64,000 nt of DNA from Nocardioides sp. Root190 (GTDB lineage Bacteria; Actinomycetota; Actinomycetes; Propionibacteriales; Nocardioidaceae). Shown piece after piece: positions 7,422 to 16,174 of this stretch. The stretch lies in the NCBI RefSeq assembly GCF_001428565.1, contig NZ_LMIA01000007.1:1-64000 (forward strand), read 5' to 3'. How positions within the stretch are numbered: the first letter of the stretch is position 1; every line of letters starts with the position of its first letter. The notes under the pieces were generated by a model. The model worked only from the letters and a program-made list of their open reading frames with translations, ran no database searches and was not told where the DNA came from. Made by a program: the position numbers and the translations under genes.

Positions 7422-9223
7422 CAGAACTCCCGGTCCGCGTTGCCGGACTCGGTGACCGGGGACGTCGAGCAGGCGGTGCCGGTCGGGCTGGTCGCGCTCG
7501 CCGAGGGTGTCCAGGTGATGGCGGTGGCCGCGCTGGCGGTGCGCTGACCGCTGCCGCTCGCCACGGTGCCGAGCACCAGGGTCACCACGGTGCGCTCGAC
7601 TCCGTCGACGGTGACCGTGGTCGCGGTCATCGTGGCGTTGAGGACGAGGGTCTTGCTGGCCTTGATGTAGTTCTCGCGGAGCAGGATCGAGCCGAGCGCG
7701 ATGGTGGAGCCGTTGCGCTGCACGTCGACGGTGTCGCCCTTGCTGCCGAGCCCGAGCAGGTTGCCGTCACGGAGGCGGACGCTCACCGGGAGGGCTGCTC
7801 CGGTCCAGCCGGAGGTGATGCTGGTGGTCGCCACCGGGCGGCTGTAGGTCAGCGTGATCGTGTCCCCGGCGTCTATGCGGCCGGCCGTGCCGGTGCCATT
7901 GGTCGTCTGGACGTCCACGCCGCGCAGCGGGCTGTTGTCGACACGTCGTGCGGAGACGATGGCCGAGGTCGTCGAGACGCCGCGGGAGTCGAGGAGCACG
8001 GCGCGCAGGTCGTAGCTCCCGTCGCCGACGGTGGTGGTGGCCCAGGTGCAGGAGTACGGCGCGCTGGCATCGGTGCAGAGGTCGGTCCAGGTGCTGGTGC
8101 CGGTGGGTGCGCGCTGGATGCGGACCGAGGCGATCCCGGCCGAGGAGCTGGCCTGGGCGCTGATCGTGACGGTGCCGGTGAGCCAGGCACCCGGGTCGTC
8201 CACCGAGACGGACGCGACGGTGTTGTCGACCACGCGGTTGGTGACGGCCGACGAGGTCGTGGTGTTGCCCGCGGCGTCGGTGGCGACCGCGCGGAAGGCG
8301 TAGGTCCCGTCAGCGAGAGCGGTGGTGGCGAACCGGCACGTGAACGGGTCGGTCGCGATGGTGCACAGGGTCTGGTAGGCGCCACCGGCGCGGGAGTACT
8401 GCAGGACGACCTGGTTGATGCCCGAGTCCTCGTCGGCCGCGTTGGCGCCGAAGGTCACCGTGCCCCGCAGTGGCGTGCCGGGGTCGGTCATCGTCACGGT
8501 CGGCGCGGTGTTGTCGACCAGGACGTCGGTGATCACGGCGGAGTAGACCGTGGTGAAGCCGGACGTGGCCATCGTGCGGAGGTCGTAGTAGTCGCTCGCG
8601 AAGCCGGTCGTGTTCCAGGTGCAGCTGAAGGGCGAGCTGAGGCCGGTGCAGAGCGTCTTCCACGTGGTGGTGCCGGCCGGTGCGTACTGCACGGTGACGA
8701 TCCACGGGAGGAGACCGCCGTTGTGGACGGTGCTGGTCAGCGGCACCGAGCCGCGGACGATGTCGCCCGGGTCGCCCAGGACGACCAGGACGTTGTTGGC
8801 GACGGTGGTGCGCACCTCCTCGGAGGTGGTGGCGTAGCCGGCGCTGTTGGTGGCCCGCACGCGCAGGTCGTGGATGCCGTCGGTCACGGCCTTGGTGTTC
8901 CACGCGCAGGAGTACGGCGCCGTCGCGCTCGTGCAGAGCGTGGTCCAGGTCGAGGAGCCCGGGGCGAGGTACTGGAAGACGACCGAGGTGATCGCCGACT
9001 GGGCGTCGCTCGCGGTGGCGGTGAGGGTCACGGTGCCCTGCAGCGGGCTGCCGGGGTTGGTCAGCACCGCGGTGGGGGGCGTCCAGTCCGCGGCGGCGCG
9101 GACGGTGCCGGAGCTCGCGCTGGAGCTGGTGAAGGTGGCGTCGGAGAAGCCGGTCGTTCCGGCGAGGCGGGTGCCGATCAGCAGGAGGAACGCCAGGAGC
9201 AGCAGGGCCGAGGTGCGTCGCAT
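7421..9223 (-). CDS. secreted protein with four Ig-like repeats, 600 aa
   Basis: The N-terminal export signal (LLLLAFLLLIGTRLAG) is followed by TTGFSDATFTSSSAS, which resembles the mature start of SipW-processed proteins. Four tandem ~95-residue Ig-like modules follow (roughly 48-140, 141-240, 241-335, 336-430), each with a paired-Cys motif such as LCTSATAPYSCAWNT and a DGxYDLRAxAxD core. The last ~170 residues form a different beta-rich domain ending in a Ser/Thr-rich segment. The paired cysteines suggest extracellular disulphides. A strong ribosome site (AAGGAAAGGA) precedes the start. A structural or adhesive surface role is likely; the ligand is unknown. Confidence 0.85.
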   Translation of the reverse strand: MRRTSALLLLAFLLLIGTRLAGTTGFSDATFTSSSASSGTVRAAADWTPPTAVLTNPGSPLQGTVTLTATASDAQSAITSVVFQYLAPGSSTWTTLCTSATAPYSCAWNTKAVTDGIHDLRVRATNSAGYATTSEEVRTTVANNVLVVLGDPGDIVRGSVPLTSTVHNGGLLPWIVTVQYAPAGTTTWKTLCTGLSSPFSCTWNTTGFASDYYDLRTMATSGFTTVYSAVITDVLVDNTAPTVTMTDPGTPLRGTVTFGANAADEDSGINQVVLQYSRAGGAYQTLCTIATDPFTCRFATTALADGTYAFRAVATDAAGNTTTSSAVTNRVVDNTVASVSVDDPGAWLTGTVTISAQASSSAGIASVRIQRAPTGTSTWTDLCTDASAPYSCTWATTTVGDGSYDLRAVLLDSRGVSTTSAIVSARRVDNSPLRGVDVQTTNGTGTAGRIDAGDTITLTYSRPVATTSITSGWTGAALPVSVRLRDGNLLGLGSKGDTVDVQRNGSTIALGSILLRENYIKASKTLVLNATMTATTVTVDGVERTVVTLVLGTVASGSGQRTASAATAITWTPSASATSPTGTACSTSPVTESGNADREF

Positions 9224-9397
9224 GGTCGTTCCTTTCCTTGTCCGGTGATGGGTCCAACGCTAGGGATCCGGCCCCCACGGCCGGTCGACGAGCAGGCCAC
9301 GCGCTCTCCACAAAATGGAACGCTGGCCCTCAGAGGGTTGTCGGGAACGGGCTGCGACCGCCCCGCCTGCCCCACGCAGACGAGGCGGCCGCAGGCC

Positions 9398-9979
9398 TCA
9401 GGAGGATCCCGCAGTCCCGATCCGCCCCCCCAGGTGCGGATCGGGACGGGATCGGAGCGCGCCTGCCAGCTGTCCGAGGCTGAGCAGCGCGATGAGTGCG
9501 GCCGGAATGCCCACGATGAGCATCCGGGTCTCGCGGTCGGCGAGCGCGATGAGCGCCCAGCCGGCGTACGGCACCGAGTAGGCGACGACCGGTTGTTCTT
9601 CCGACGTCAGCGAGAAGCGCCACGGGTCGGGGTCCGGGTTGGCGTCGCCCTGGGTGCGCAGGACCTGACGTCCGTTGTCGTCCTGGCCGATCGCGATGAT
9701 GCGGTGGGTCACGAGCGTGGTCACGCCCGAGGAGGCCGGCGGCTGGTAGGTGATGACGTCACCGACCTCGAGCTCGTCGGCCGCCGTTGCCCGCTCGAAC
9801 ACGATCGAGCCCTTGTCGTGCGTCCCGGCCATCGAGCCGCCGGTGATGACGTAGCGCTCGTGTCCGAGCAGCGAGGGCACGACGTACGCGACGGCGAGCA
9901 GCGTCACCACGACCAGGCCGACGTTTGCGGCGTACCCCGCCAGGCGGCGGGTTCGTGCAGGACGGCGGTGGGCGGCCAT
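9398..9979 (-). CDS. SipW-type signal peptidase I, 193 aa
   Basis: A membrane-bound S26-family serine protease. There is one TM near residues 17-38, and a second hydrophobic pair at ~147-176. The catalytic Ser49 lies in VITGGSMAGTHDKGS and the second conserved motif is TLVTHRIIAIG with His92, the Ser/His pattern of the ER/archaeal/SipW subgroup in place of the Ser/Lys dyad of LepB. SipW enzymes process TasA/camelysin-type proteins, and such a gene ends 65 bp upstream. GAGGAG precedes the ATG. The 174-bp gap to the Ig-like gene shows no strong terminator, so one transcript is possible. Confidence 0.9.
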   Translation of the reverse strand: MAAHRRPARTRRLAGYAANVGLVVVTLLAVAYVVPSLLGHERYVITGGSMAGTHDKGSIVFERATAADELEVGDVITYQPPASSGVTTLVTHRIIAIGQDDNGRQVLRTQGDANPDPDPWRFSLTSEEQPVVAYSVPYAGWALIALADRETRMLIVGIPAALIALLSLGQLAGALRSRPDPHLGGRIGTAGSS

Positions 9980-10044
9980 GGTGCGCTCCTCGGGTCGGTC
10001 GGGTCGGTCGGGTTCAGCGGAGTGGTGCGGGGTTCAGCGACGGA

Positions 10045-10575
10045 TCACTGGTTGTAGGTCGTGCCGGAGAGCTGGACCGAGTCCCACTTGTAGACGGCCG
10101 AGGCGGCCTTGCCCTGGTCCTCGTTGCCGGCGCCGGTGGCGAGCTTCACGGTGAACGTGTAGTTGTTCGCGACACCGGCCTGGACGACGCCGAGGTCGTT
10201 CTTGGAGCCGTCGACGAGGCCGCCGAAGGTGCCGTTGTAGACCGGGGTGCCGGTGGTGGTGTTGGTGATGGTCAGGGACAGGTTGCTGCCGCTGAAGGTG
10301 TTGGTGGAGGACGTCTCGGTCAGGCTGAACGTGGCCGGCAGGGAGCCGGTGTTCGTCAGGGTCAGGCTGCCGTTGAGGGTGTCGCCCGGCTTGAGGTTCG
10401 ACAGGTCGAAGATCGCGCCGCCGTCCTTCGAGTTGAGCTGCTGCAGGGTGCCCGCGGTCACGGCGCTGATGGTGTTGTTCGACTCGGAGGTGAACGTGGC
10501 ACCCGAGCCGACCGCGATGGCGCCGGCGGCGGTGAGCGTGGCGAGCGGGACGAGAACCTTCTTGGACAGCTGCAT
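10045..10575 (-). CDS. TasA/camelysin-like surface protein, 176 aa
   Basis: The signal peptide (KKVLVPLATLTAAGAIAVGS) leads into GATFTSESNNTISAVTAGTL, the N-terminal pattern of TasA/CalY proteins, followed by LKPGDTLNGSLTLTNTGSLP, the characteristic start of the jelly-roll domain. The protein is Thr/Ser/Asn rich and lacks cysteines after the signal. In Firmicutes, TasA forms matrix fibres after SipW cleavage; here a SipW-type gene follows, so a secreted fibre or surface layer is likely (inference). The ATG at 10575 has AGGAGAAAC upstream. It is the first gene of the minus-strand block. Confidence 0.85.
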   Translation of the reverse strand: MQLSKKVLVPLATLTAAGAIAVGSGATFTSESNNTISAVTAGTLQQLNSKDGGAIFDLSNLKPGDTLNGSLTLTNTGSLPATFSLTETSSTNTFSGSNLSLTITNTTTGTPVYNGTFGGLVDGSKNDLGVVQAGVANNYTFTVKLATGAGNEDQGKAASAVYKWDSVQLSGTTYNQ

Positions 10576-10761
10576 GACGGTGTTTCTCCTGTGTGATGTG
10601 GACTTCGGCGGGGTGGTTGTCCCGATGGAAGAACTCTCGCAATCCGCGGGCCACGGGGGATCGACACGACTTCCCCCACGGCTCCCCGTTCGTTCCACAG
10701 GTGGCAACGCCGGTCCACGGCTTCTCCACACGACGCCACGTCCGCTCCTAGGCTGGGGTCC

Positions 10762-12708
10762 ATGACGCTCGCTCCCCTCGCCCTCCCGACCTCGCTCGAC
10801 GCCTGGCCCGCCTGGGTCTCCGAGCGCGCCACCGCCGAGCTCGACCGTGCGCGCGAGCTGGTCGAGGGTCTGCGCTCGGCCCCGCCGGCGGACCCGCACG
10901 CCGTCCTGCAGCAGTGGGACCGCGCCGCCGGTCACCTCGGCAACGTGGCCGCCGTGGGCTCGCTGTTCGGCAACGTGCACCCCTCCGAGGCCGCGCGCGA
11001 CGTGGCCGACGAGGCCGAGCAGGAGGCGTCACGAGTCGCGACGCAGTGGTCCCTGGACCGCGACCTGTACGACGTGTTCGCGGCCATCGACGACGCCGCT
11101 GTCGCTGCGGACCCCCTCGCCGCGCGCATCCTGGCCAAGGTCCGGGCGGACTTCCGGCGCTCCGGGGTCGACAAGGACGAGACGACCCGGGCCCGGATCA
11201 CGACCATCCGGGAGCGGATCACCGAGCTCGACCAGGAGTTCAGTCGGGTCACCCGCGACGACGTCCGCACGATCCGGGTGACCCCCGAGCAGCTGGCCGG
11301 GATGCCCGAGGACTGGCTGGCCGCGCACCCCGCCGACGACGAGGGCCTGGTCACCGTCACCACCGACTACCCCGACTCCGTGCCGGTGCGGATGTTCGCC
11401 CGCGACCAGGACGTCCGCCGCGACATCACGATCGCCTTCCTCGAGCGCGGGTGGCCCGCGACCGAGGGCCTGCTGACCGAGCTGTTCGACCTGCGTCACG
11501 AGCTGGCCACCACCCTTGGTCACGCCGACTGGCCGTCGTACGACGCCGACGTGAAGATGATCGGCGAGGGCCCGGCGATCCCGGAGTTCATCGACCGGAT
11601 CACGGCCGTGGCGACCGGACCGATGGAGCGCGACCTCGCCCAGGTGCTCGAGCGCTACCGCCGCGACCACCCGGACGCCGAGACGGTGCCGGGCTTCGAC
11701 TACCAGTACTACGCCGAGCTGGTGCGCGCCGAGCAGTACGAGGTCGACGCCCAGCGGGTGCGCACCTACTTCGACTTCGGACTGGTCCGCCAGGGCCTGC
11801 TCGACGTCACCGGTCGACTCTTCGAGCTGCGCTACGACGCGGTCGAGGTCCCCGTGTGGCACGACGAGGTGACGGCGTACGACGTCGTGTCGACCGCGGC
11901 AGGGAGCGACGGCGCATCGCTCGGCCGGATCTACCTCGACCTCCACCCGCGCGAGGGGAAGTACAAGCACGCTGCGCAGTTCACCCTCGCCGACGGTGTG
12001 CGCGGCGTGCAGGTTCCCGAGGGGGTGCTGGTCTGCAACTTCTCCCGCGGGCTGATGGAGCACGACCACGTCGTGACCCTCTTCCACGAGTTCGGCCACC
12101 TGCTGCACCACGTCCTCGCCGGCCACGGCGACTGGTTCCGCTTCGCTGGTGTCGCCACCGAGTGGGACTTCGTGGAGGCGCCGAGCCAGATGCTGGAGGA
12201 GTGGGCCTGGCACGCGGACGTGCTGCGCACCTTCGCGCGCGACGCGTCGGGTGAGGCGATCCCGGCCGAGCTGGTGGCCGCGATGCGCGCGGCCGACGAC
12301 TACGGCAAGGGCATCCAGACCCGGACCCAGATGTTCTACGCGGCGATGTCCTACTGGTTCCACGCCGACCGGGCCACCGAGCAGGCCCCCGACCTGACCA
12401 GCCGGATGGTCGAGCTGCAGGACAGGTACGGCGCGCTGCCCTACCTCCCGGGCACCCACATGTTCGCCAGCTTCGGCCACCTCGGCGGCTACAGCTCGGC
12501 CTACTACACCTACATGTGGTCGCTGGTGATCGCCAAGGACATGTTCAGCGCCTTCGACGACACCGACCTGTTCGCTCCAGAGGTGGCCCACCGCTACCGC
12601 GACCGGATCCTCGTGCCGGGCGGTGCGGCCGACGCCGCGGACCTGGTCGCCGACTTCCTGGGCCGCCCGTCGTCGTTCGAGGCGTACGCCGCCTGGCTGG
12701 CCCGCTGA
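10762..12708 (+). CDS. M3-family metallopeptidase (oligopeptidase), 648 aa
   Basis: A thimet-oligopeptidase-type zinc endopeptidase that cleaves short peptides in the cytoplasm. The zinc motif HEFGH lies at residues 442-446 (TLFHEFGHLLHH), with the third ligand expected in the EAPSQMLEEW helix about 25 residues later. The length fits the family (600-700). No signal peptide is present. There is no ribosome site, but TAGGCT (10749-10754) lies seven nt before the ATG, so the mRNA is probably leaderless. It is divergent from the TasA-like gene across 186 bp. Confidence 0.93.
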   Translation: MTLAPLALPTSLDAWPAWVSERATAELDRARELVEGLRSAPPADPHAVLQQWDRAAGHLGNVAAVGSLFGNVHPSEAARDVADEAEQEASRVATQWSLDRDLYDVFAAIDDAAVAADPLAARILAKVRADFRRSGVDKDETTRARITTIRERITELDQEFSRVTRDDVRTIRVTPEQLAGMPEDWLAAHPADDEGLVTVTTDYPDSVPVRMFARDQDVRRDITIAFLERGWPATEGLLTELFDLRHELATTLGHADWPSYDADVKMIGEGPAIPEFIDRITAVATGPMERDLAQVLERYRRDHPDAETVPGFDYQYYAELVRAEQYEVDAQRVRTYFDFGLVRQGLLDVTGRLFELRYDAVEVPVWHDEVTAYDVVSTAAGSDGASLGRIYLDLHPREGKYKHAAQFTLADGVRGVQVPEGVLVCNFSRGLMEHDHVVTLFHEFGHLLHHVLAGHGDWFRFAGVATEWDFVEAPSQMLEEWAWHADVLRTFARDASGEAIPAELVAAMRAADDYGKGIQTRTQMFYAAMSYWFHADRATEQAPDLTSRMVELQDRYGALPYLPGTHMFASFGHLGGYSSAYYTYMWSLVIAKDMFSAFDDTDLFAPEVAHRYRDRILVPGGAADAADLVADFLGRPSSFEAYAAWLAR

Positions 12709-12768
12709 CCGGCCCTGACACCCGCGCACCACAGGGGGTTGCGGAGTGACTGTCGCCGGCGTACCATT

Positions 12769-12780
12769 GCGATATATCGC
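12769..12780. promoter_or_regulatory. PadR-type dyad operator
   Basis: GCGATATATCGC is a perfect 12-bp palindrome about 85 bp before the PadR gene. It is enclosed by a wider inverted pair, TGTCGC (12751-12756) and GCGACA (12779-12784). AT-rich cores flanked by CG-rich ends resemble known PadR operators, and the site is positioned for autoregulation (inference). Confidence 0.5.
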
Positions 12781-12863
12781 GACAGGGTCACGAACCATCA
12801 CGCGGTAGTCACGAACACTCACCGGGCCCACGAAGCCCGGGACATCACGAAGGAGGTCCCGCC

Positions 12864-13571
12864 ATGGGACACCACCACACGAACTTCGAGCAGTACGACC
12901 GTCCCCGTCCGTTCCGCCAGCGCGGGGGCTTCGGCCCCGGCCCGGGCGGCTGGAGCCAGTGGGGCGAGGCCGGCCGCGGCCACCGCGGCGGACCCGGCGG
13001 TCCGGGCATGCCCCCGCCGTGGGTCGCCGGTCTCTTCGGGATGGGTCGCCCTGAGGGCGGCCGCGGTCCCCGGGTGCGCCGCGGCGACGTCCGCTCCGCG
13101 ATCCTCGACGTGCTGCGCAGTGCAGCCGAGCGGGACGAGACCCCCAACGGCTACCAGGTGATCCAGCAGATCACCGAGCGCAGCGGCGGCGCCTGGAAGC
13201 CGAGCCCCGGCTCGGTCTACCCGACCGTCCAGCAGCTCCAGGACGAGCAGCTCGTCGAGCTGGACGACGCCGAGGGCCGCCGTGCCCTGCGCCTCACCGC
13301 CACGGGAGCGACCTGGTGTGCCGAGCACGCCGACGAGCTCGCCGCGCTGTGGGCTCCCTTCGACCGGCACGCCGAGGCCGGCGAGGACAAGGGAGAGGCC
13401 GGCGCCGACATCAAGTCCGAGATCGGCCAGGTGATGGGAGCCGTCTGGCAGATCGTCAGCGCCGGCTCCGAGGGCCAGCGCCGGGCCGCCGTCGACGTCC
13501 TCGTCGAGGCACGCCGCAGTCTCTACGGCATCCTCGCCGACGGCCCTGCCGCCTCGGCCGACGAGGGCTGA
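12864..13571 (+). CDS. PadR-family transcriptional regulator, 235 aa
   Basis: After a long Gly/Pro/Arg-rich N-terminal tail (~70 residues, including HHH and repeated RGG-like runs) comes the PadR winged helix (VRSAILDVLRSAAERDETPN... PSPGSVYPTVQQLQ), which binds DNA as a dimer. A C-terminal helical region (~150-230) would supply the dimer interface. AAGGAGGT gives a strong ribosome site. The long disordered tail is unusual for PadR in general, though similar tails occur in actinobacteria. The ligand and target are unknown; the dyad upstream suggests autoregulation. Confidence 0.9.
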   Translation: MGHHHTNFEQYDRPRPFRQRGGFGPGPGGWSQWGEAGRGHRGGPGGPGMPPPWVAGLFGMGRPEGGRGPRVRRGDVRSAILDVLRSAAERDETPNGYQVIQQITERSGGAWKPSPGSVYPTVQQLQDEQLVELDDAEGRRALRLTATGATWCAEHADELAALWAPFDRHAEAGEDKGEAGADIKSEIGQVMGAVWQIVSAGSEGQRRAAVDVLVEARRSLYGILADGPAASADEG

Positions 13572-13597
13572 GGCAGCCGGAGCAGGCGTGCACGAAC

Positions 13598-13655
13598 GAA
13601 GGGAAACGTCGAGCCGCGGCGGCCACCAGAGCCAGTTCGGTCCGCGTTTCCCTTC
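13598..13655. repeat. long-range inverted repeat, 11-bp arms
   Basis: GAAGGGAAACG (13598-13608) and CGTTTCCCTTC (13645-13655) are perfect inverted arms separated by 36 bp. They lie between the PadR stop and the next gene's promoter. It could be a terminator-like structure with a large loop or a pair of protein-binding half-sites. Confidence 0.4.
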
Positions 13656-13721
13656 TCCCGGGACCGAGTCAGCCAACGGCGCGAGGATTCCCCGGGCGGC
13701 CGCGTGGATAGGCTGCAGCGC

Positions 13722-15071
13722 GTGAGCCGTCGCCCTGCCTCCCTCGTCGGAGCCGTCGCCCTGGTCTGGCTCGTGCTGACGACCGGGGTCGCGGCGGCCG
13801 AGTCGCACGACGCGAGTGACCTCGGCGGCGCAGCCCTGCCGGGCGGGACGGGCAGCACCACCCCCGACCAGCCGACCGCGATCGGCCCCGGTCTGTGGGC
13901 GGACACGCTCGGCGGCTCCGAGGCCCGCAACCTGCACCACTTCACCTACCAGCGCCGGATCAAGGACAGCACCGTCCACATCGGCGTGGTCGGGGCACCG
14001 GCCACCGCCGACACCGACGGCATCAAGGTCGACGCGGGTGTCGTGGACGACTCCGGATCCGTCGCGACGTGCGGCACCGACTACGACTCGACCGGCTTCG
14101 CCTTCCCGCAGGCGCTGCTCGGTGCCGCGATCGCGGTGGGCCCGAGCGCAGCCGACGCCACGGACCGTCCGGTGTGCCTGCGCGCCGACACCATCCAGAT
14201 CGCCGTCAGCCGCTACGTCAGCAACGTCGCTGAGCTGCCGATCGCGATCAAGGTCGTCGAGGAGGCGCCCGTCTCCGGCGCGACGTCGCTGCCCGAGCCC
14301 GAGGACGAGGTGGCCTTCGAGGTCCCGGACGCCGGCGAGGCCAAGGACCTGCCCGGCGCGACCTCGTTCCAGGACGCTCCCCAGCTCGACCCCGTCGCCG
14401 GCGGCACCACCCTGGCGACCGAGCTGGCCCAGGGCGACGAGCAGCTCTGGCGGGTCGGCGTCCAGTGGGGTCAGCAGGTCGTCGTTCGCGCCACGGCGCC
14501 GCAGGCCGACGAGGCCGAGCTCGAGGGCGTGTACGGCGGCGTCCAGCTCAAGGTGCGGCTGATCGGGCCGACCCGCGACGTGTTCGCCCTCAACACCGAC
14601 GTCGAGGGCCAGAGCGCCGACGGCGCCTATGACGAGGGTGAGGCCGCCGACCTGGTCGCCGGCTCCCGGCCGGTGCTCTACCGCAACCGCTTCAACAGCG
14701 TCGTCCCGGACGTCCCCGGCGAGTTCTGGGTCGCCGTCTCCGCCTCGCCCGCGGCCGAGGACGCCGAGGGGCCGCCCATCGAGGTGCCCGTCGAGGTCAC
14801 GGTGGCGGTCTCCGGACAGCCCGGCGGCGAGCCGTCGTACCCCAACGTCGTCGTCTCGCCCGACGACTCCGCCGGCCCTGAGGGCTACTCCCCCGACAAG
14901 CCCTTCCTGGTGGCCGACGGCACCTTCTCCGCCGTCGCCTCGGGCAACCCGGTCGTCGGGGACGAGGACGACGCGTGGTTGTCCGGCCGTCGGGTGGCGG
15001 GTCTCGGCGTGGGTGCGCTGAGCGTGGTCTGCCTCGCGGCCGGCGTGGTCAGGCTGCGCGCACGGCGCTGA
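13722..15071 (+). CDS. secreted, C-terminally membrane-anchored protein, 449 aa
   Basis: A signal peptide at ~5-27 (LVGAVALVWLVLTTGVAAA), a large acidic extracellular region (~30-420) and a C-terminal TM (VAGLGVGALSVVCLAAGVV) followed by RLRARR. The extracellular part has few cysteines and looks beta-rich, but no family is recognised. The start is set at GTG 13722 because TAGGCT (13709-13714) lies seven nt before it, matching the leaderless pattern; an earlier GTG at 13704 has no signal. It converges on the kinase gene with a 6-bp gap. The anchored topology suggests a surface role. Confidence 0.7.
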   Translation: MSRRPASLVGAVALVWLVLTTGVAAAESHDASDLGGAALPGGTGSTTPDQPTAIGPGLWADTLGGSEARNLHHFTYQRRIKDSTVHIGVVGAPATADTDGIKVDAGVVDDSGSVATCGTDYDSTGFAFPQALLGAAIAVGPSAADATDRPVCLRADTIQIAVSRYVSNVAELPIAIKVVEEAPVSGATSLPEPEDEVAFEVPDAGEAKDLPGATSFQDAPQLDPVAGGTTLATELAQGDEQLWRVGVQWGQQVVVRATAPQADEAELEGVYGGVQLKVRLIGPTRDVFALNTDVEGQSADGAYDEGEAADLVAGSRPVLYRNRFNSVVPDVPGEFWVAVSASPAAEDAEGPPIEVPVEVTVAVSGQPGGEPSYPNVVVSPDDSAGPEGYSPDKPFLVADGTFSAVASGNPVVGDEDDAWLSGRRVAGLGVGALSVVCLAAGVVRLRARR

Positions 15072-15077
15072 GGTGTC

Positions 15078-16148
15078 TCAGCCCAGCAGCAGGAACAACG
15101 CGACCAGCAACGCGATCACGCCGGCGCCGAGCAGGACGTAGGCATCGACCGGTGCCCGGCGCGTGCCTGCGGGAGCGGGTACGTCGACGCGGGTCGGCCC
15201 GGCCGGCGGCGGAGGCGGCAGCAGGTTCGTGCCGAGCGGCGGCGTCGGCGGCGGGCTCGACGGGCCCAGGGCCGTCGGGGCGGTGGCCGGGTCGTCGGGC
15301 TGCGGCGGGTACTCGTCGTACACCGTCAGGTCGTCGGCGAGCGCCGGGTCGTCCCAGCGGGCCACGAGCGAGCGCAGTGCAGGGTGGGTGCGCAGGGCAG
15401 CGGCGCTCGGCCGGTGCGCCGGGTCGTACGCCGTCGCGGCGGCCACGATCTCCAGGATGGCGTCGTGCTCGGCGTTGCCGTTGCGCAGGGCTGCGGTGTC
15501 GACGGGGTCGGGGGCGCCCTCGCTGCTCGGCCGGCGTCCGGTGAGCATCTCCAGGAGCACGATCCCGAGGGCGTAGATGTCGGCGCTCGCGTCGGGGTCA
15601 GCGCCGCGGTACTGCTCGGCGGGCATGTAGCCGGGCGTGCCGATCACCATCGCGACGTGGGTGAGCCGCGGCTCGTCACTGGGGACCGCGATGCCGAAGT
15701 CGGTGAGCCGCAGGTGCGGGCGCATCGGACCGGTCGGCTCGAGGAGCAGGTTGCCGGGCTTGATGTCGCGGTGCACGATGCCGGCGGAGTGGACCGCCTC
15801 GAGCGCCTGCAGGGTCTGGTCGGCGAGGACGGCGATCCAGCGCGGCGGCAGGCGTCCGCCGTTGCGCTTCATCAGGCCGGAGACCGCACCACCGCGAACC
15901 AGCGGCATCGTGAACAGCACCCGGTCGTCGACCCCGGCCCACGACTGCGGCGTCACGACGTGGGTGTGGTCGATGCGCACCGACTGCTCGCGCACGAACC
16001 GCAGCAGCATGGCGGCGTCCGCCTGGCGCAGCATCTTGGCGGCCTTCACGTCCCCCGCGGTGCGGTCCAGCACGCGCCACACCGTGCCCATCCCACCGGT
16101 GGCGATGGGATCGAGCAGCTCGTAGCGTCCCGCGAAGACCTCACCCAT
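15078..16148 (-). CDS. serine/threonine protein kinase, 356 aa
   Basis: A Hanks-type kinase domain over ~residues 8-270: a glycine loop (IATGGMGTVW), the invariant Lys in VKAAKML, the catalytic loop HRDIKPGN, a DFG motif (LTDFGIAV) and the activation-segment element GTPGYMPAEQ. A Pro-rich linker leads to a single C-terminal TM (VLLGAGVIALLVALFLLLG) with almost nothing outside, so there is no PASTA or other sensor domain. Signals probably arrive through partners. TAGGCT lies six nt before the ATG, consistent with a leaderless transcript. Substrates are unknown. Confidence 0.92.
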   Translation of the reverse strand: MGEVFAGRYELLDPIATGGMGTVWRVLDRTAGDVKAAKMLRQADAAMLLRFVREQSVRIDHTHVVTPQSWAGVDDRVLFTMPLVRGGAVSGLMKRNGGRLPPRWIAVLADQTLQALEAVHSAGIVHRDIKPGNLLLEPTGPMRPHLRLTDFGIAVPSDEPRLTHVAMVIGTPGYMPAEQYRGADPDASADIYALGIVLLEMLTGRRPSSEGAPDPVDTAALRNGNAEHDAILEIVAAATAYDPAHRPSAAALRTHPALRSLVARWDDPALADDLTVYDEYPPQPDDPATAPTALGPSSPPPTPPLGTNLLPPPPPAGPTRVDVPAPAGTRRAPVDAYVLLGAGVIALLVALFLLLG

Positions 16149-16174
16149 GGGGCGAGCCTATCCGCAGGCCCGGC

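Noticed and set aside
15078..16148. PknB-type kinase with PASTA sensor
   Set aside because: After the C-terminal TM only the chain end remains, so no extracellular PASTA repeats exist.
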